64,000 nt of DNA, from positions 186,001 to 250,000 of the forward strand of contig NZ_FOIQ01000005.1 in the NCBI RefSeq assembly GCF_900110895.1, in the 5' to 3' direction. The stretch is from Prevotella aff. ruminicola Tc2-24 (GTDB lineage: Bacteria; Bacteroidota; Bacteroidia; Bacteroidales; Bacteroidaceae). Under the pieces are notes generated by a model, which saw nothing but the letters and a program-made list of their open reading frames with translations, was not told where the DNA came from and searched no databases. Below, one piece after another: positions 8,104 to 17,092 of this stretch (position 1 is the first letter of the stretch; each line of letters starts with the position of its first letter). The translations under genes were made by a program, and so were the position numbers.

Positions 8104-8347
8104 GGGAGGGGAAGAAAGAAGAGAGGAGTTCCCCTCTCTTCTTATCAAACAAGAACTAAAAAACTTTCATTCATACGATGTCAACCTGTCTGGAGACCTT
8201 GACTTTCTCTTCAACAACCTTCAGAAGCTCGGCGGAACAATATCCTTTCCGCCGAGCTTGGCAGAGATATCCTCCTGCTTCACGCCGTCGGGCAGGATCA
8301 GGCTCTGCTCGACATCTCATGTTCTTTCCTTAAATATGACCACGCCG

Positions 8348-9391
8348 TTAACTATTCTTTTTATAGCTCTGCACAGCCCAACAGCCCATGAGCGTACCGA
8401 TGACCGCAAGGGCGAAGACCTGGTGGGCCGTTTCGGGCAGGCCGCCACCACGAATGAAGACGGTGCGGATGGCATCGATGAAGTAGTGCATGGGGTTGAT
8501 ATAGGTGGTAAGATAGGCCCACTGGGGCATAGAGCGCGTGGGGGTGAAAAGTCCCGAGAGCAGCATGATGTTTACCACGAAGAACCACATGACGAACATG
8601 GCTTGCTGCATGGTGTCGGAGTAGTTGGACACGATGAGTCCGAACGACGAGAAGAACAGCGCCAGCAGCAGGGCTAGCACGTAGATGAGCCACAGAGGAC
8701 CGACTGGCGTGATGCCATAGACGAGCCACGCCAACAGCAAGCACACGGTGATGACGAACAGGGCGATGAGCCAGTAAGGAATGAGTTTGGCGAGGATGAA
8801 CGACCACTTGGAGACGGGTGTGACGTTCATCTGTTCGATGGTGCCTGCCTCCTTCTCGCCCACGATGTTAAGTGTGGGCAGAAAGCCCGTCATCAGCATC
8901 ATCACAATGGCGAAAAGCGCGGGAATCATGAAGAGCTTGTAGTTCTGACCTTTGTTGTACAGATTGAGAACAGAGAACAGGGAATGGGGCATCTGCTGAT
9001 GCGAGGTGACGATCTGACTCAGATAAGCTGAACCTATGGCTCCTTTGGTGCCGTTGACGGCATTGGCTGCGATAAGATACTTGCCATCACGAATCTCCAG
9101 AATGACATCAGCCCTTCCCTTCTCTACGTCCTTCATCGCTTCGGCATACGTAGCCTTCTGTCCACCAAACATAAAGTAGTTGGAGGCAGCGATCTGCTGT
9201 ACCAACCGCTGCGACTCTACCGTGTGGTCTATGTCAACCACATCCACCACGATATTCTTCACTTCCATCTGCATCACCCACGGCATGACGCACATGATGA
9301 CGATGGGGAACATGATGATGAGTTTGGGAAGAAACGCATGGCGGCGTATCTGCAGGAACTCTTTCTGTATGAGATATTTCAGTGTCATCAT
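8348..9391 (-). CDS. ABC-2 type transporter permease (YbhR/YhhJ-like)
   Basis: A 347-residue inner-membrane permease. It has one N-terminal transmembrane helix, a long periplasmic domain (VDIDHTVESQRLVQQIAAS) and a C-terminal block of about five helices with the conserved family segment EKEAGTIEQMNVTPVSKWSF and GLFTPTRSMPQWAYLTTYINPMHYFI. It is the last gene of the efflux operon, 1 bp after the second permease gene. The two permeases have the same length (347 residues) and the same topology, and probably form a heterodimer with the double ATPase. Confidence 0.92.
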   Translation of the reverse strand: MMTLKYLIQKEFLQIRRHAFLPKLIIMFPIVIMCVMPWVMQMEVKNIVVDVVDIDHTVESQRLVQQIAASNYFMFGGQKATYAEAMKDVEKGRADVILEIRDGKYLIAANAVNGTKGAIGSAYLSQIVTSHQQMPHSLFSVLNLYNKGQNYKLFMIPALFAIVMMLMTGFLPTLNIVGEKEAGTIEQMNVTPVSKWSFILAKLIPYWLIALFVITVCLLLAWLVYGITPVGPLWLIYVLALLLALFFSSFGLIVSNYSDTMQQAMFVMWFFVVNIMLLSGLFTPTRSMPQWAYLTTYINPMHYFIDAIRTVFIRGGGLPETAHQVFALAVIGTLMGCWAVQSYKKNS

Positions 9392-9392
9392 T

Positions 9393-10436
9393 CTACTCTA
9401 ATCGTACGTTAAACTTCTTCAGTGCGACAGCCAGCAGCACCACCGTCATAGCTGCCAGCACAGCCACCTCACGAGTTACTTCGCCGATGCCCACGCCCAT
9501 AATCATCAGCTTACGCATAGCCGCGATATAGTAGCGTGGTGGAACCACCGCAGCCAGCCACTGCAGCACTTGCGGCATCGACTCTACAGGAAAGAGCATG
9601 CCCGACAGCATCACCACTGGCATGAGCAGTACCATGGCCGAGAGCAGCAGGGCCACGAGCTGTGTCTGTGCCACGCTGGAGATGAGCAGTCCCAGCGAGA
9701 GCGCCAGCAGGATATATAAGGTGCTCACGGCCAGAATCCAGAATAGCGAACCGGCCAAGGGCACTCCCAGCACGAAACGGGCCATCAAGAGGATGGTGAT
9801 AAGGATGCCGAAGGCTAACATCAGATAGGGCACCGCCTTAGCGATGATCACCATCAGAGGCTTGACGGGTGACACCAGCAACACCTCCATCGTACCTTTC
9901 TCTTTCTCGCGAACGATGGATATCGAGGTCATCATGGCACAGATGAGCATCAGCAGCATACCCATAATGGCAGGCACGAAGTTATAGGCGGAACGCATCT
10001 GGGGATTGTATAACAGTTGAGAGTGGATCGTGGATCGTGAAGCGTTGGCGATTGTCTGTTGGGCATAGGTGGTCCATTGCTGCGCCATATTGGGGTCGCT
10101 GCCATCAACCATCATCTGTATGCCACGCCCCGGCGCAAACACCAGGGCCATATCGGCCTTCTGACTGCGGATGAGCTGTTCGGCCTCCTGTGGGGTGTTC
10201 ACCGTCTGTGTGATCATGAAGTATTCCGATTGCGCCAGTCGTTCTACGGTCTGCTGCGTACGGGGCGACAGCTCAGAGGTGACCACCACCGTGCGCACAT
10301 TCTTCACATCGGTGGTGATGGCAAAGCCGAAGAGCAGCATCATCACCACAGGCATGCCGAAGAGTATCAGCATCGTACGCTTATCGCGCAGAATATGCTT
10401 GGTTTCCTTGATTACAAATGCTATAAACTGTCTCAT
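9393..10436 (-). CDS. ABC-2 type transporter permease (YbhS-like)
   Basis: A 347-residue permease paralogous to its downstream neighbour: N-terminal helix at MLILFGMPVVMMLLFGFAI, periplasmic domain, then the EKEKGTMEVLLVSPVKPLMV loop and a helical bundle ending MLFPVESMPQVLQWLAAVVPPRYYI. The frame extends 51 bp further upstream, but that would overlap the ATPase gene. The ATG at 10434-10436 sits 4 bp after the ATPase stop, which suits translational coupling, so I chose it. Confidence 0.9.
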   Translation of the reverse strand: MRQFIAFVIKETKHILRDKRTMLILFGMPVVMMLLFGFAITTDVKNVRTVVVTSELSPRTQQTVERLAQSEYFMITQTVNTPQEAEQLIRSQKADMALVFAPGRGIQMMVDGSDPNMAQQWTTYAQQTIANASRSTIHSQLLYNPQMRSAYNFVPAIMGMLLMLICAMMTSISIVREKEKGTMEVLLVSPVKPLMVIIAKAVPYLMLAFGILITILLMARFVLGVPLAGSLFWILAVSTLYILLALSLGLLISSVAQTQLVALLLSAMVLLMPVVMLSGMLFPVESMPQVLQWLAAVVPPRYYIAAMRKLMIMGVGIGEVTREVAVLAAMTVVLLAVALKKFNVRLE

Positions 10437-10440
10437 ACCC

Positions 10441-11901
10441 TTAATCGCTTGAACGGGTGGCCTGGCGGGCCAGATAGGTAAACACATGATCCATATCGGG
10501 CTGGTGGAAACGCTGTTTCAGTTCATCGGGTGTACCGAGGGCACTGATCTTGCCGTCCACCATGATGGAGATACGGTCGCAATACTCAGCCTCGTCCATA
10601 TAGTGTGTGGTTACAAAAACGGTGATGCCGCGACGGGCCGCGTCGTAGATGAGCTGCCAGAACTGGCGACGGGTGGCGGGATCGACACCGCCCGTGGGTT
10701 CATCGAGGAACACCACACCTGGGTTGTGGAATATCGAGACGGAGAAGGCCAGCTTCTGCTTCCAACCCAGGGGCAACGAGCCCACTAAGTCGTCGCGATG
10801 GTCCTCAAACTTCAACTGGCGCAGTAGCTCGTCCATCTTGCGCTTCACCTCGTCGGACTTCATGCCGTAGATGCCAGCAAAGAGACGGATATTCTCAGCC
10901 ACGGTGAGGTCTTCGTAGAGCGAGAACCGCTGCGACATATAACCTATGTGCTTCTTGATTTGTTCATATTCCGTGCGGATGTCGAAGCCAACGACCTTAC
11001 CCGTTCCACTGGTAGGCTGACTCAGGCCTGTCAGCATGTGCATGGCCGTCGTCTTGCCAGCACCGTTGGCACCTAGGAATCCGAATATCTCGCCCTTCTT
11101 AACGCTGAACGAGATGTCGTCGACGGCATGGAACGAGCCAAAGGCTTTGACCAGATGCTCTACTTCGATGATGTTATCGTCTTTTACTTCCGTGCCATTC
11201 TCGTGCTCAATGCCTGGCGGGTTGAAGATACCGGCAAACCGGGTGAGGATCGCATCGGGAGTGCCAATGCCGCGCACCTTCCCCTGATCCAGAAAAGCGA
11301 CGCGCTCGCAACAGCGCACCTCATCGAGATATGGGGTTGAAGCCACAATGGTGATGCCGCGTTCCTTCAACATCAGCAGCATCTCCCACAACTCTTTGCG
11401 GCTCACGGGATCAACACCCGTGGTGGGTTCGTCGAGGAAGAGGACACTGGGCTGGTGTACCAACGCACACGAGAGCGCCAGTTTCTGCTTCATGCCCCCC
11501 GAGAGGGCACCTGCCTTACGGTCTTTGAAGCGCTCTATCTGCGAGTAGATAGCCTTGATGGAGTCGTAACCCTCATCAACGGTGGTGCCGAAAAGGGTGG
11601 CAAAGAAGTTCAGGTTCTCCTCGATGGTGAGATCCTGATAGAGCGAGAACTTACCGGGCATATAACCCACCCTACTACGCACCTCATACATCTGCTTGAC
11701 CACATCGTAGCCATCAACCGCTGCCGTGCCTGCATCAGGCAGCAACAGCGAACAGAGGATGCGGAACATCGATGTCTTACCGGCACCATCGGGACCAATC
11801 AGTCCGAAGACCTCGCCCTTGCCGACAGAGAACGACACATCGCTGAGTGCCTGCACCTGGCCGTACGATTTACTGATATTCTTTACCTCTATTGCGTTCA
11901 T
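10441..11901 (-). CDS. ABC transporter with two fused ATPase domains (YbhF-like)
   Basis: A 486-residue protein with two nucleotide-binding domains. Domain 1 has Walker A GPDGAGKTS, signature LSGGMKQ and Walker B LFLDEPTTGVDP. Domain 2 starts near residue 245 with Walker A GANGAGKTT, a divergent signature LPLGWKQ and Walker B VFLDEPTGGVDP. The odd second signature is known from YbhF-type drug and cation exporters. It energises export by the two permeases, working with the HlyD-like and TolC-like proteins encoded just upstream. It overlaps the adaptor gene by 4 bp. Confidence 0.92.
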   Translation of the reverse strand: MNAIEVKNISKSYGQVQALSDVSFSVGKGEVFGLIGPDGAGKTSMFRILCSLLLPDAGTAAVDGYDVVKQMYEVRSRVGYMPGKFSLYQDLTIEENLNFFATLFGTTVDEGYDSIKAIYSQIERFKDRKAGALSGGMKQKLALSCALVHQPSVLFLDEPTTGVDPVSRKELWEMLLMLKERGITIVASTPYLDEVRCCERVAFLDQGKVRGIGTPDAILTRFAGIFNPPGIEHENGTEVKDDNIIEVEHLVKAFGSFHAVDDISFSVKKGEIFGFLGANGAGKTTAMHMLTGLSQPTSGTGKVVGFDIRTEYEQIKKHIGYMSQRFSLYEDLTVAENIRLFAGIYGMKSDEVKRKMDELLRQLKFEDHRDDLVGSLPLGWKQKLAFSVSIFHNPGVVFLDEPTGGVDPATRRQFWQLIYDAARRGITVFVTTHYMDEAEYCDRISIMVDGKISALGTPDELKQRFHQPDMDHVFTYLARQATRSSD

Positions 11902-12788
11902 AGCTTCAGTCCGCCGTACATGCCAATCTTCACGAATCCATCATTTTTGATAGCCACCTTGATGGCATACACCAGGTCGGCACGCTCATCATCGGTGAGG
12001 ATGGTCTTGGGTGTAAACTCAGAGCGAGAAGATATCCAGCTGATAGTGCCAGCATACTCCTTACGCTGTCCATCGCCGTAGTCGGCAAAGACCTTTACCT
12101 GCTGTCCTGTCTTCATGTGCTGCAACTGGACGGAAGTAACGTAGGCACGTAGGTACATCGACTCGGTATCGGCCATCTTAAACAGCGGTTTACCCACACT
12201 CACGAACTCCCCTCGCTCCACATATTTCTCGAGTACGGTTCCCTTGGCTGGTGTCATGATGTGGCACTTGCGCAGCATATCCTGCAACTGTGCTTTCTGA
12301 ACCTCGGCAGCAGCCGTCTGCTTGTCGAGGGTCTGTGTGCTGGTGCTCAGCGATGATATCTGCGCAGCCAACTGCTTCTGCAGTACCTTCACCTGACTCG
12401 TGGCATCGTCGAGCATCTTCGAGGGGGCCGCCCCGTCGGCTACCAGTTCGCGGTAGCGCTGCTTGTCTTGCTGAGCCTTAGTCAACTGCTGGCGTGTGGC
12501 CGCTATCTGCCGTTCCATATCAGGTTTCTGACTCTGATACACGGCCTTCGTAGCATCCATCTGCTGAATCTTCAGCCAGGTCTGCATGGTGTCAATAAGT
12601 CCCACTTGGCGAGCTGCCTCAATCAGGTCGCCCTCGTTCACATCGAACGACAGCAATGCCCCGCTCTGTTCGGCAAACACGGTTGTCTCGGTAGCCTCGA
12701 ACGTACCCGTTGCATCGTAGTCCTTCTCATGTCCTCTGCAGGCTGCCATCATCAGCGCCACACCTGCCAATACATATATCTTTTTCAT
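11898..12788 (-). CDS. HlyD-family periplasmic adaptor lipoprotein
   Basis: A 296-residue membrane-fusion protein. The N-terminus is a lipoprotein signal (LMMAACRG, Cys at residue 17). The first biotinyl-lipoyl half (VFAEQSGALLSFDVNEGDLI) is followed by a long coiled-coil hairpin (residues about 75-170, rich in Q, K and A), the second lipoyl half (GTVLEKYVERGEFVSVGKPLF) and a beta-barrel domain. It links the inner-membrane exporter to the outer-membrane channel, as YbhG does. The 4-bp overlap with the ATPase gene and 4-bp gap to the TolC-like gene indicate a tight operon. Confidence 0.92.
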   Translation of the reverse strand: MKKIYVLAGVALMMAACRGHEKDYDATGTFEATETTVFAEQSGALLSFDVNEGDLIEAARQVGLIDTMQTWLKIQQMDATKAVYQSQKPDMERQIAATRQQLTKAQQDKQRYRELVADGAAPSKMLDDATSQVKVLQKQLAAQISSLSTSTQTLDKQTAAAEVQKAQLQDMLRKCHIMTPAKGTVLEKYVERGEFVSVGKPLFKMADTESMYLRAYVTSVQLQHMKTGQQVKVFADYGDGQRKEYAGTISWISSRSEFTPKTILTDDERADLVYAIKVAIKNDGFVKIGMYGGLKL

Positions 12789-12792
12789 ATGT

Positions 12793-14067
12793 TTAATGAT
12801 TTGTCGTGTATTTGTTGTCGTATATCTCTTTCAGCATCTCAATCTCGTGTACCGACTGCCTGACACAGGCTGCATGCTCCTGATTGATCTCGCGTACCAG
12901 GTCGTTCACGTCGATGATGCCGTGCGCCAGTTTCGATTCTGCCGCTTTTCTCACAGCCTGTCGCAGCGAGATAATCTCTCCGTCGTGAGCCATCAGTGTC
13001 TGGTAGCGCTCTATGTTCTCGTGCTGCTGAATCTGCTCCAGATGGTTATTGAAAAGGAACACCTCACGGCTGTTCTCCGTCATATCGCGCTGCAACAGCA
13101 GTTTCGCTTTGTCGTTCTTGCGGGTATAGAGGGCACCGATATTCCACGTGACCCGTGCGCCGATGATGCCGTTCAGGCTCCATCTGTGGCGCATCATGTC
13201 CTCAAACATATTCAAGCCCGGATAACCATAGAAGCCCTGTGCAAACACACCTATCTTCGGCATCAGCGCGGCGTCGAGTGCCTTCTCCTGAGCATTTAGC
13301 ACACCGATCCGTGCATCCAGCGCCTTCAGTTCTGGTCTGCGGTTTTCTGTTGTCAGCCTTTTGTCATCAGCCTTCACTTGTGGTTTCTGTATGCTGTTGA
13401 TCTCGATACCGCAAAAGGTGCTCAGCATGCGCTGTAGCATCTGCTTCTGCGACGCCAGTTCGGTGGCCTTCTGCACTGCGTTGAGTCGCTCTGCCTTCAC
13501 ATTCTGCAGGTCGCTCTCGGCAGCCGTCCCTCGTTTGGTCATCGATTCCAGCTTACGCTCGTTGCCTGCCAGCAAGGTCTGCAGGTCGTTGTTCAGCTTG
13601 ATCTGCTCGTCAATCAGCAACAGACCAAAATACATCTCGTTCACACGCCTGCGGACATTATAGATATTGACTTCGTTCTGCGCTGCCTCCACCTTGCCCT
13701 GCTCGCGGGCGATACGCTGCTGACTGCCTATGACGCCACCGTCATAGATGGTCTGCTGCACATCGATGCCCACTCGGTACTGATCCTTCGTCAGACCCTT
13801 CATATCGATGCCCATACCACTCATCATCGTCTTCATCTCATCGGGCCACGCCGTCACATCACTCTGATACGTGGCTTGTGCTGATGCTGACACTTGCGGT
13901 AGCCATCCCTTCTGGATATTGGCCACCGTCAACTGTGTGGTCTTCTCGATAAGTCCATACTGACGAATCAGCGGATAATTCTTTTCAGCTGCCTGCTGAC
14001 ACTCTTCCAACGTCTGGCCCAGTACCAGCATTGGCAGCATCGTCAAACCTAAAACCAATTTCTTCAT
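12793..14067 (-). CDS. TolC-family outer membrane efflux protein
   Basis: A 424-residue protein with a signal peptide (MKKLVLGLTMLPMLVLGQ) and two long helical repeats separated by beta-strands, the TolC pattern. Typical segments are IRQYGLIEKTTQLTVANIQKG and, in the second half, RPELKALDARIGVLNAQEKAL. It should form the trimeric outer-membrane exit duct for the ABC pump. First gene of a five-gene operon reading leftwards from a promoter at about 14101. Confidence 0.93.
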   Translation of the reverse strand: MKKLVLGLTMLPMLVLGQTLEECQQAAEKNYPLIRQYGLIEKTTQLTVANIQKGWLPQVSASAQATYQSDVTAWPDEMKTMMSGMGIDMKGLTKDQYRVGIDVQQTIYDGGVIGSQQRIAREQGKVEAAQNEVNIYNVRRRVNEMYFGLLLIDEQIKLNNDLQTLLAGNERKLESMTKRGTAAESDLQNVKAERLNAVQKATELASQKQMLQRMLSTFCGIEINSIQKPQVKADDKRLTTENRRPELKALDARIGVLNAQEKALDAALMPKIGVFAQGFYGYPGLNMFEDMMRHRWSLNGIIGARVTWNIGALYTRKNDKAKLLLQRDMTENSREVFLFNNHLEQIQQHENIERYQTLMAHDGEIISLRQAVRKAAESKLAHGIIDVNDLVREINQEHAACVRQSVHEIEMLKEIYDNKYTTNH

Positions 14068-14092
14068 ATCTTTTTGTCGTTGAATTCTGGGA

Positions 14093-14101
14093 GCAAAAGT
14101 A
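14093..14101 (-). promoter_or_regulatory. Putative -7 element of the efflux operon
   Basis: Reads TACTTTTGC on the minus strand, 25 bp before the TolC-like start codon. No exact -33 TTTG is visible, so an activator may be needed. The AraC-type regulator is encoded divergently. Confidence 0.55.
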
Positions 14102-14252
14102 CGATATTTTTTTCATCGTGGCGTTATCCGTAGGAATGGAAAGATGTTCTTTTTGTTCGATTTACGCTAAAACAGAGCACTTTTTCGCAGGAAATGATTA
14201 TCTTTGAAAACTACGTTCGAAGATACTCACGCTCGGAAAAACTTAAATAAAA

Positions 14253-14285
14253 TTTGATTTTTCGCTCGCTTATTCGTATCTTTGC
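14253..14285 (+). promoter_or_regulatory. Promoter of the AraC-type regulator gene
   Basis: TTTG at 14253-14256 and TATCTTTGC at 14277-14285 with a 20-bp spacer, an ideal Bacteroidetes promoter. It excludes the upstream ATG at 14254 and supports the start at 14305. Confidence 0.85.
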
Positions 14286-14304
14286 CAACAAAAAAGGACA
14301 GATT

Positions 14305-15210
14305 ATGAACAGACAACCGCAACTGATGGACATCACACGGATGCGCGACATCCTCACACCACACCTCTCGCAAATTTGCGAGCATGTATTCATGAATAGC
14401 GAACTGGGAATGGTTCGCGGCGACCACACGGTGTTCAGTCTGCTGATGCGCCAAAAGCCACCTTTCACGATCAATGATCACCGCTTAGGCATCATCATGA
14501 GCGGCGAGGCCGAGATCAACTTCAACCTGCAAGACCGCCACCTCACGAGCGGCACCCTCGTCTATATCGGTCCGGGCACCATCATCCACCCCAAACATCT
14601 TTCGTCAGACCTCCGCGTCTTCGGAATAGGTCTCTTTTCTAATTTCCCCATGCCCTTTGCGGAGGGACAGATGCCGTCAGCCTTCAACGGTCAGGTGCAC
14701 AACTTCCTGTTGCCTGCCAGCGAAGAGGATATCGCTACTGCCCAACATATTCTGGACACCATCTGGCAAATGGTTCATGCCTCCAACGACTATCACCGTC
14801 CTACCGTCACAGCACTTGTGGCAGCTCAGATGCACCACTACAACCACCTGTTCCATCAGCAAGCCGACCAACTGGCCAGCAGTCGTTCGCGCGAGCAGAC
14901 CATCTTCGACCGTTTCCTCCAACTGGTTACCCAGCACTGTGCCGAGCATCACCAGATTGGCTACTATGCCGAGCGTATGTGCCTCACCGAGCGCTACCTG
15001 AGCACCGTCATCCGCAAAACCAGCGGCACTACCGCCAAAGACTGGATAGACCGTGCTCTCATCACCCGCATCAAAATAGAACTGCGCCACACTGACAAGT
15101 CGGCGGCGCAGATAGCCGAGGAGATGCACTTTGCCAATCCCTCGTTCTTCTCCAAATACTTCCGTCGCCTCACCGGCATGACCCCCGGCGAGTATAAGTC
15201 TATCAGTTGA
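14305..15210 (+). CDS. AraC-family transcriptional regulator
   Basis: A 301-residue regulator. The N-terminal part (about residues 45-135) looks like a cupin-type sensor (GIIMSGEAEINFNLQDRHLTSGTLVYIGPG). The C-terminal 100 residues hold two helix-turn-helix units, ending with the family signature AEEMHFANPSFFSKYFRRLTGMTPGEYK. The ATG at 14305 follows AAAAAAGGACAG and lies 20 bp after the -7 box. It is divergent from the TolC/HlyD/ABC operon across a 237-bp gap, so it probably controls that exporter, with an inducer that binds the cupin domain. Confidence 0.92.
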   Translation: MNRQPQLMDITRMRDILTPHLSQICEHVFMNSELGMVRGDHTVFSLLMRQKPPFTINDHRLGIIMSGEAEINFNLQDRHLTSGTLVYIGPGTIIHPKHLSSDLRVFGIGLFSNFPMPFAEGQMPSAFNGQVHNFLLPASEEDIATAQHILDTIWQMVHASNDYHRPTVTALVAAQMHHYNHLFHQQADQLASSRSREQTIFDRFLQLVTQHCAEHHQIGYYAERMCLTERYLSTVIRKTSGTTAKDWIDRALITRIKIELRHTDKSAAQIAEEMHFANPSFFSKYFRRLTGMTPGEYKSIS

Positions 15211-15346
15211 AATTGAGTTTAGAAAGTGTGACTTCTGTGGGCTCTACGTTATAAAAAAGCTGCTCGCATGAGTGCTGTTTATCGCACAGAGAGTAAAAGA
15301 TTGTTGGAAATACAGCCATATCGTACAGATTCCGAGGATTATTCAG

Positions 15347-15355
15347 TACCTTTGC
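15347..15355 (+). promoter_or_regulatory. -7 promoter element of the cyclophilin gene
   Basis: Reads TACCTTTGC, 19 bp before the ATG at 15375. The rest of the 15211-15374 gap holds nothing else I can name. Confidence 0.65.
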
Positions 15356-15374
15356 ACTCAAAAATCAAAACGAT

Positions 15375-16103
15375 ATGAAAGTAAAGATACAGACAATGCT
15401 GGGCGATATCGTGGTTCGCCTGTATGACGAGACTCCCATCCACCGTGACAACTTCGTGAAACTGGTGAGAGATGGCTACTATGATGGTACGCTGTTCCAC
15501 CGCGTGATTAAGGATTTCATGATCCAGGGGGGTGATCCTGATTCCAAAGGCGCGCCTGCCGGCAAGACGCTGGGTGTCGGCGGTCCAAGCTATACGCTGG
15601 AAGCCGAAATCAAGGACGGTCTTTTCCATAAACGAGGTGCCTTGGCAGCCGCTCGTCAGGGCGACGAGGTGAATCCCGAGCGTCGTAGCAGCGGCTCACA
15701 GTTCTATATCGTCTGGGGACAGGTGTACAACGAAGGTCAGCTCCGTCAGTTCTCCAAGCAGCTGAAGATGCAGAAGATCCAGTCGGCCTTCAATCAACTG
15801 GCCGCTCAACATCGCGACGAAATCATGCAGATGCGCCGCGAACGAAACCGTGCCGGTCTTCAGGAGTTGCAGGATAAACTCGCAGCCGAAGCGGAAGCGC
15901 AGGTCACTGGTGAGGGCCTGACAGAGGAGCAGCGCACGATTTATTCGACCATTGGGGGAACCCCACATCTCGATGGCCAATACACCGTGTTCGGAGAAGT
16001 GGAGGAAGGTCTTCATGTCGTGGAAATGATCCAGGGTTCTGCTACCGGACGTGGTGACAGACCCATTGATGACATTGAGATGAAGATGTCGATCATTGAT
16101 TGA
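15375..16103 (+). CDS. Cyclophilin-type peptidyl-prolyl cis-trans isomerase
   Basis: A 242-residue PPIase. Catalytic-core signatures are present: LFHRVIKDFMIQGGDPDSKG (about residues 40-60), GSQFYIVWG and HLDGQYTVFGEVEEGLHVV. A charged helical insertion of about 60 residues (KQLKMQKIQ to EAQVTGEG) splits the core, an arrangement I associate with Bacteroidetes cyclophilins. No signal peptide, so it is a cytoplasmic folding catalyst. It has its own promoter. Confidence 0.92.
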   Translation: MKVKIQTMLGDIVVRLYDETPIHRDNFVKLVRDGYYDGTLFHRVIKDFMIQGGDPDSKGAPAGKTLGVGGPSYTLEAEIKDGLFHKRGALAAARQGDEVNPERRSSGSQFYIVWGQVYNEGQLRQFSKQLKMQKIQSAFNQLAAQHRDEIMQMRRERNRAGLQELQDKLAAEAEAQVTGEGLTEEQRTIYSTIGGTPHLDGQYTVFGEVEEGLHVVEMIQGSATGRGDRPIDDIEMKMSIID

Positions 16104-16123
16104 ATCATCTTGGGTACTTATTG

Positions 16124-16855
16124 ATGATGAGTAGCATCGTCATTGCCATATTCCTACTGAGTATCGGAGCCAGTTTCGTGCAGCGCACAACTGGTTTCGG
16201 CTTCGGTATCTTCATCATGACGATGCTGCCGTTCTTCCTGCCAACATACGGCGAGGCCACAACACTCTCAGGACTTCTTGCCATCACAACATCGGCAGTC
16301 ATCGTCTGGCGGTTGCGTGAGTATGTCACCTGGCTGCGGCTCTGGCCGATACTGCTGACTTTTATGATTGTCTCGACGATAGCTATCTTTGCCTTGACGC
16401 GCATCGATGACCACATCCTGAGACTAATCCTCGGCATGGCGCTCATTATCATCAGCATCTATTTCGCTGTATTCAGCCAACAAATCAAACTACCGACAAC
16501 TAAGCATGTACAAGTCGGAGCAGGAACGCTGAGTGGACTGATGGGTGGCTTCTTCGGGATGCAAGGTCCTCCCGCCGTACTGTATTTCATCCAGTCGGAG
16601 CCGACAAAGGAGCACTATATGGCGATGGCACAAACCTATTTCCTCATAGGAAATGTGATGATGACCTTCGTCCGAGCCTACAACGGTTTCCTAACTACGA
16701 CAGTTCTGACGGATTATCTATTCGGCCTTGGTGGCGTCATCATTGGCACCTGTTTGGGTGCCTTTGTGTTCAAGCACATCCCCAACCGTACCTTCCGCTA
16801 CATCGTCTATGCCTATATCGCTATAAGCGGCGTGATCATACTGCTATCGTCATGA
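16124..16855 (+). CDS. TauE/SafE-family membrane permease
   Basis: A 243-residue protein with about eight transmembrane helices. Family marks are GASFVQRTTGFGFGIF at the N-terminus and the repeated half AGTLSGLMGGFFGMQGPPAVLYF in the second part. TauE/SafE proteins export sulfite, sulfoacetate or similar organic anions; the substrate here is unknown. The frame can be read from a TTG at 16100, but the paired ATG codons at 16124 and 16127 directly precede the first hydrophobic helix, so I take 16124. Confidence 0.88.
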   Translation: MMSSIVIAIFLLSIGASFVQRTTGFGFGIFIMTMLPFFLPTYGEATTLSGLLAITTSAVIVWRLREYVTWLRLWPILLTFMIVSTIAIFALTRIDDHILRLILGMALIIISIYFAVFSQQIKLPTTKHVQVGAGTLSGLMGGFFGMQGPPAVLYFIQSEPTKEHYMAMAQTYFLIGNVMMTFVRAYNGFLTTTVLTDYLFGLGGVIIGTCLGAFVFKHIPNRTFRYIVYAYIAISGVIILLSS

Positions 16856-16874
16856 CACAACTGATGATCTCCAA

Positions 16875-16914
16875 ATAAAAAAGGCTTGCAACTGAGTGTT
16901 ACAAGCCTTTTTGT
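16875..16914. terminator. Bidirectional terminator
   Basis: Stem 16881-16888 with 16902-16909, flanked by A and T runs on both sides. It can end the permease transcript and, on the other strand, the tRNA-His transcript. Confidence 0.85.
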
Positions 16915-16916
16915 TG

Positions 16917-16991
16917 GGTGCCCGGTGGGACTCGAACCCACGACATTCAGAACCACAATCTGACGCTCTAACCAACTGAACTACGGGCACC
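16917..16991 (-). tRNA. tRNA-His (anticodon GTG)
   Basis: Read on the minus strand: acceptor GTGCCCG (16984-16990) pairs with CGGGCAC, with the extra G at -1 opposite C73 that is specific for tRNA-His. The D-arm (AGTTCAGTTGGTTAGA), anticodon loop TTGTGGT with GTG, and T-arm GGGTTCGAGTCCC are all intact. The CCA end is not encoded. Confidence 0.96.
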
Positions 16992-17031
16992 ATCTTCTCT
17001 ATTTCAGAGATGCTCCTTTTCAAAAGCGAGT

Positions 17032-17064
17032 GCAAAGGTACGGGAATTATTCGAGATAACCAAA
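17032..17064 (-). promoter_or_regulatory. Promoter of tRNA-His
   Basis: Minus strand: TTTG at 17061-17064 and TACCTTTGC at 17032-17040 with a 20-bp spacer, 41 bp upstream of the tRNA. Confidence 0.8.
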
Positions 17065-17092
17065 CAATTCCCGTACTTTTTTCACTTTTTCT

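Larger units (their letters stand above)
7820..8347. other. Gene-free stretch with inverted repeat and REP-like repeats
   Basis: No convincing gene. It contains the inverted repeat at 7865-7914, REP-like copies at 8004-8103, and a possible degenerate coding fragment at about 8205-8320. On the minus strand that fragment can be read as LILPDGVKQEDISAKL in one frame and then LLKVVEEKVKV in another. It looks like a frameshifted remnant, perhaps Hsp20-like, but this is weak. Confidence 0.6.

Noticed and set aside
8258..8677. A 139-codon plus-strand frame at the end of the efflux operon
   Set aside because: It overlaps the permease gene on the opposite strand and shows no protein-like features.
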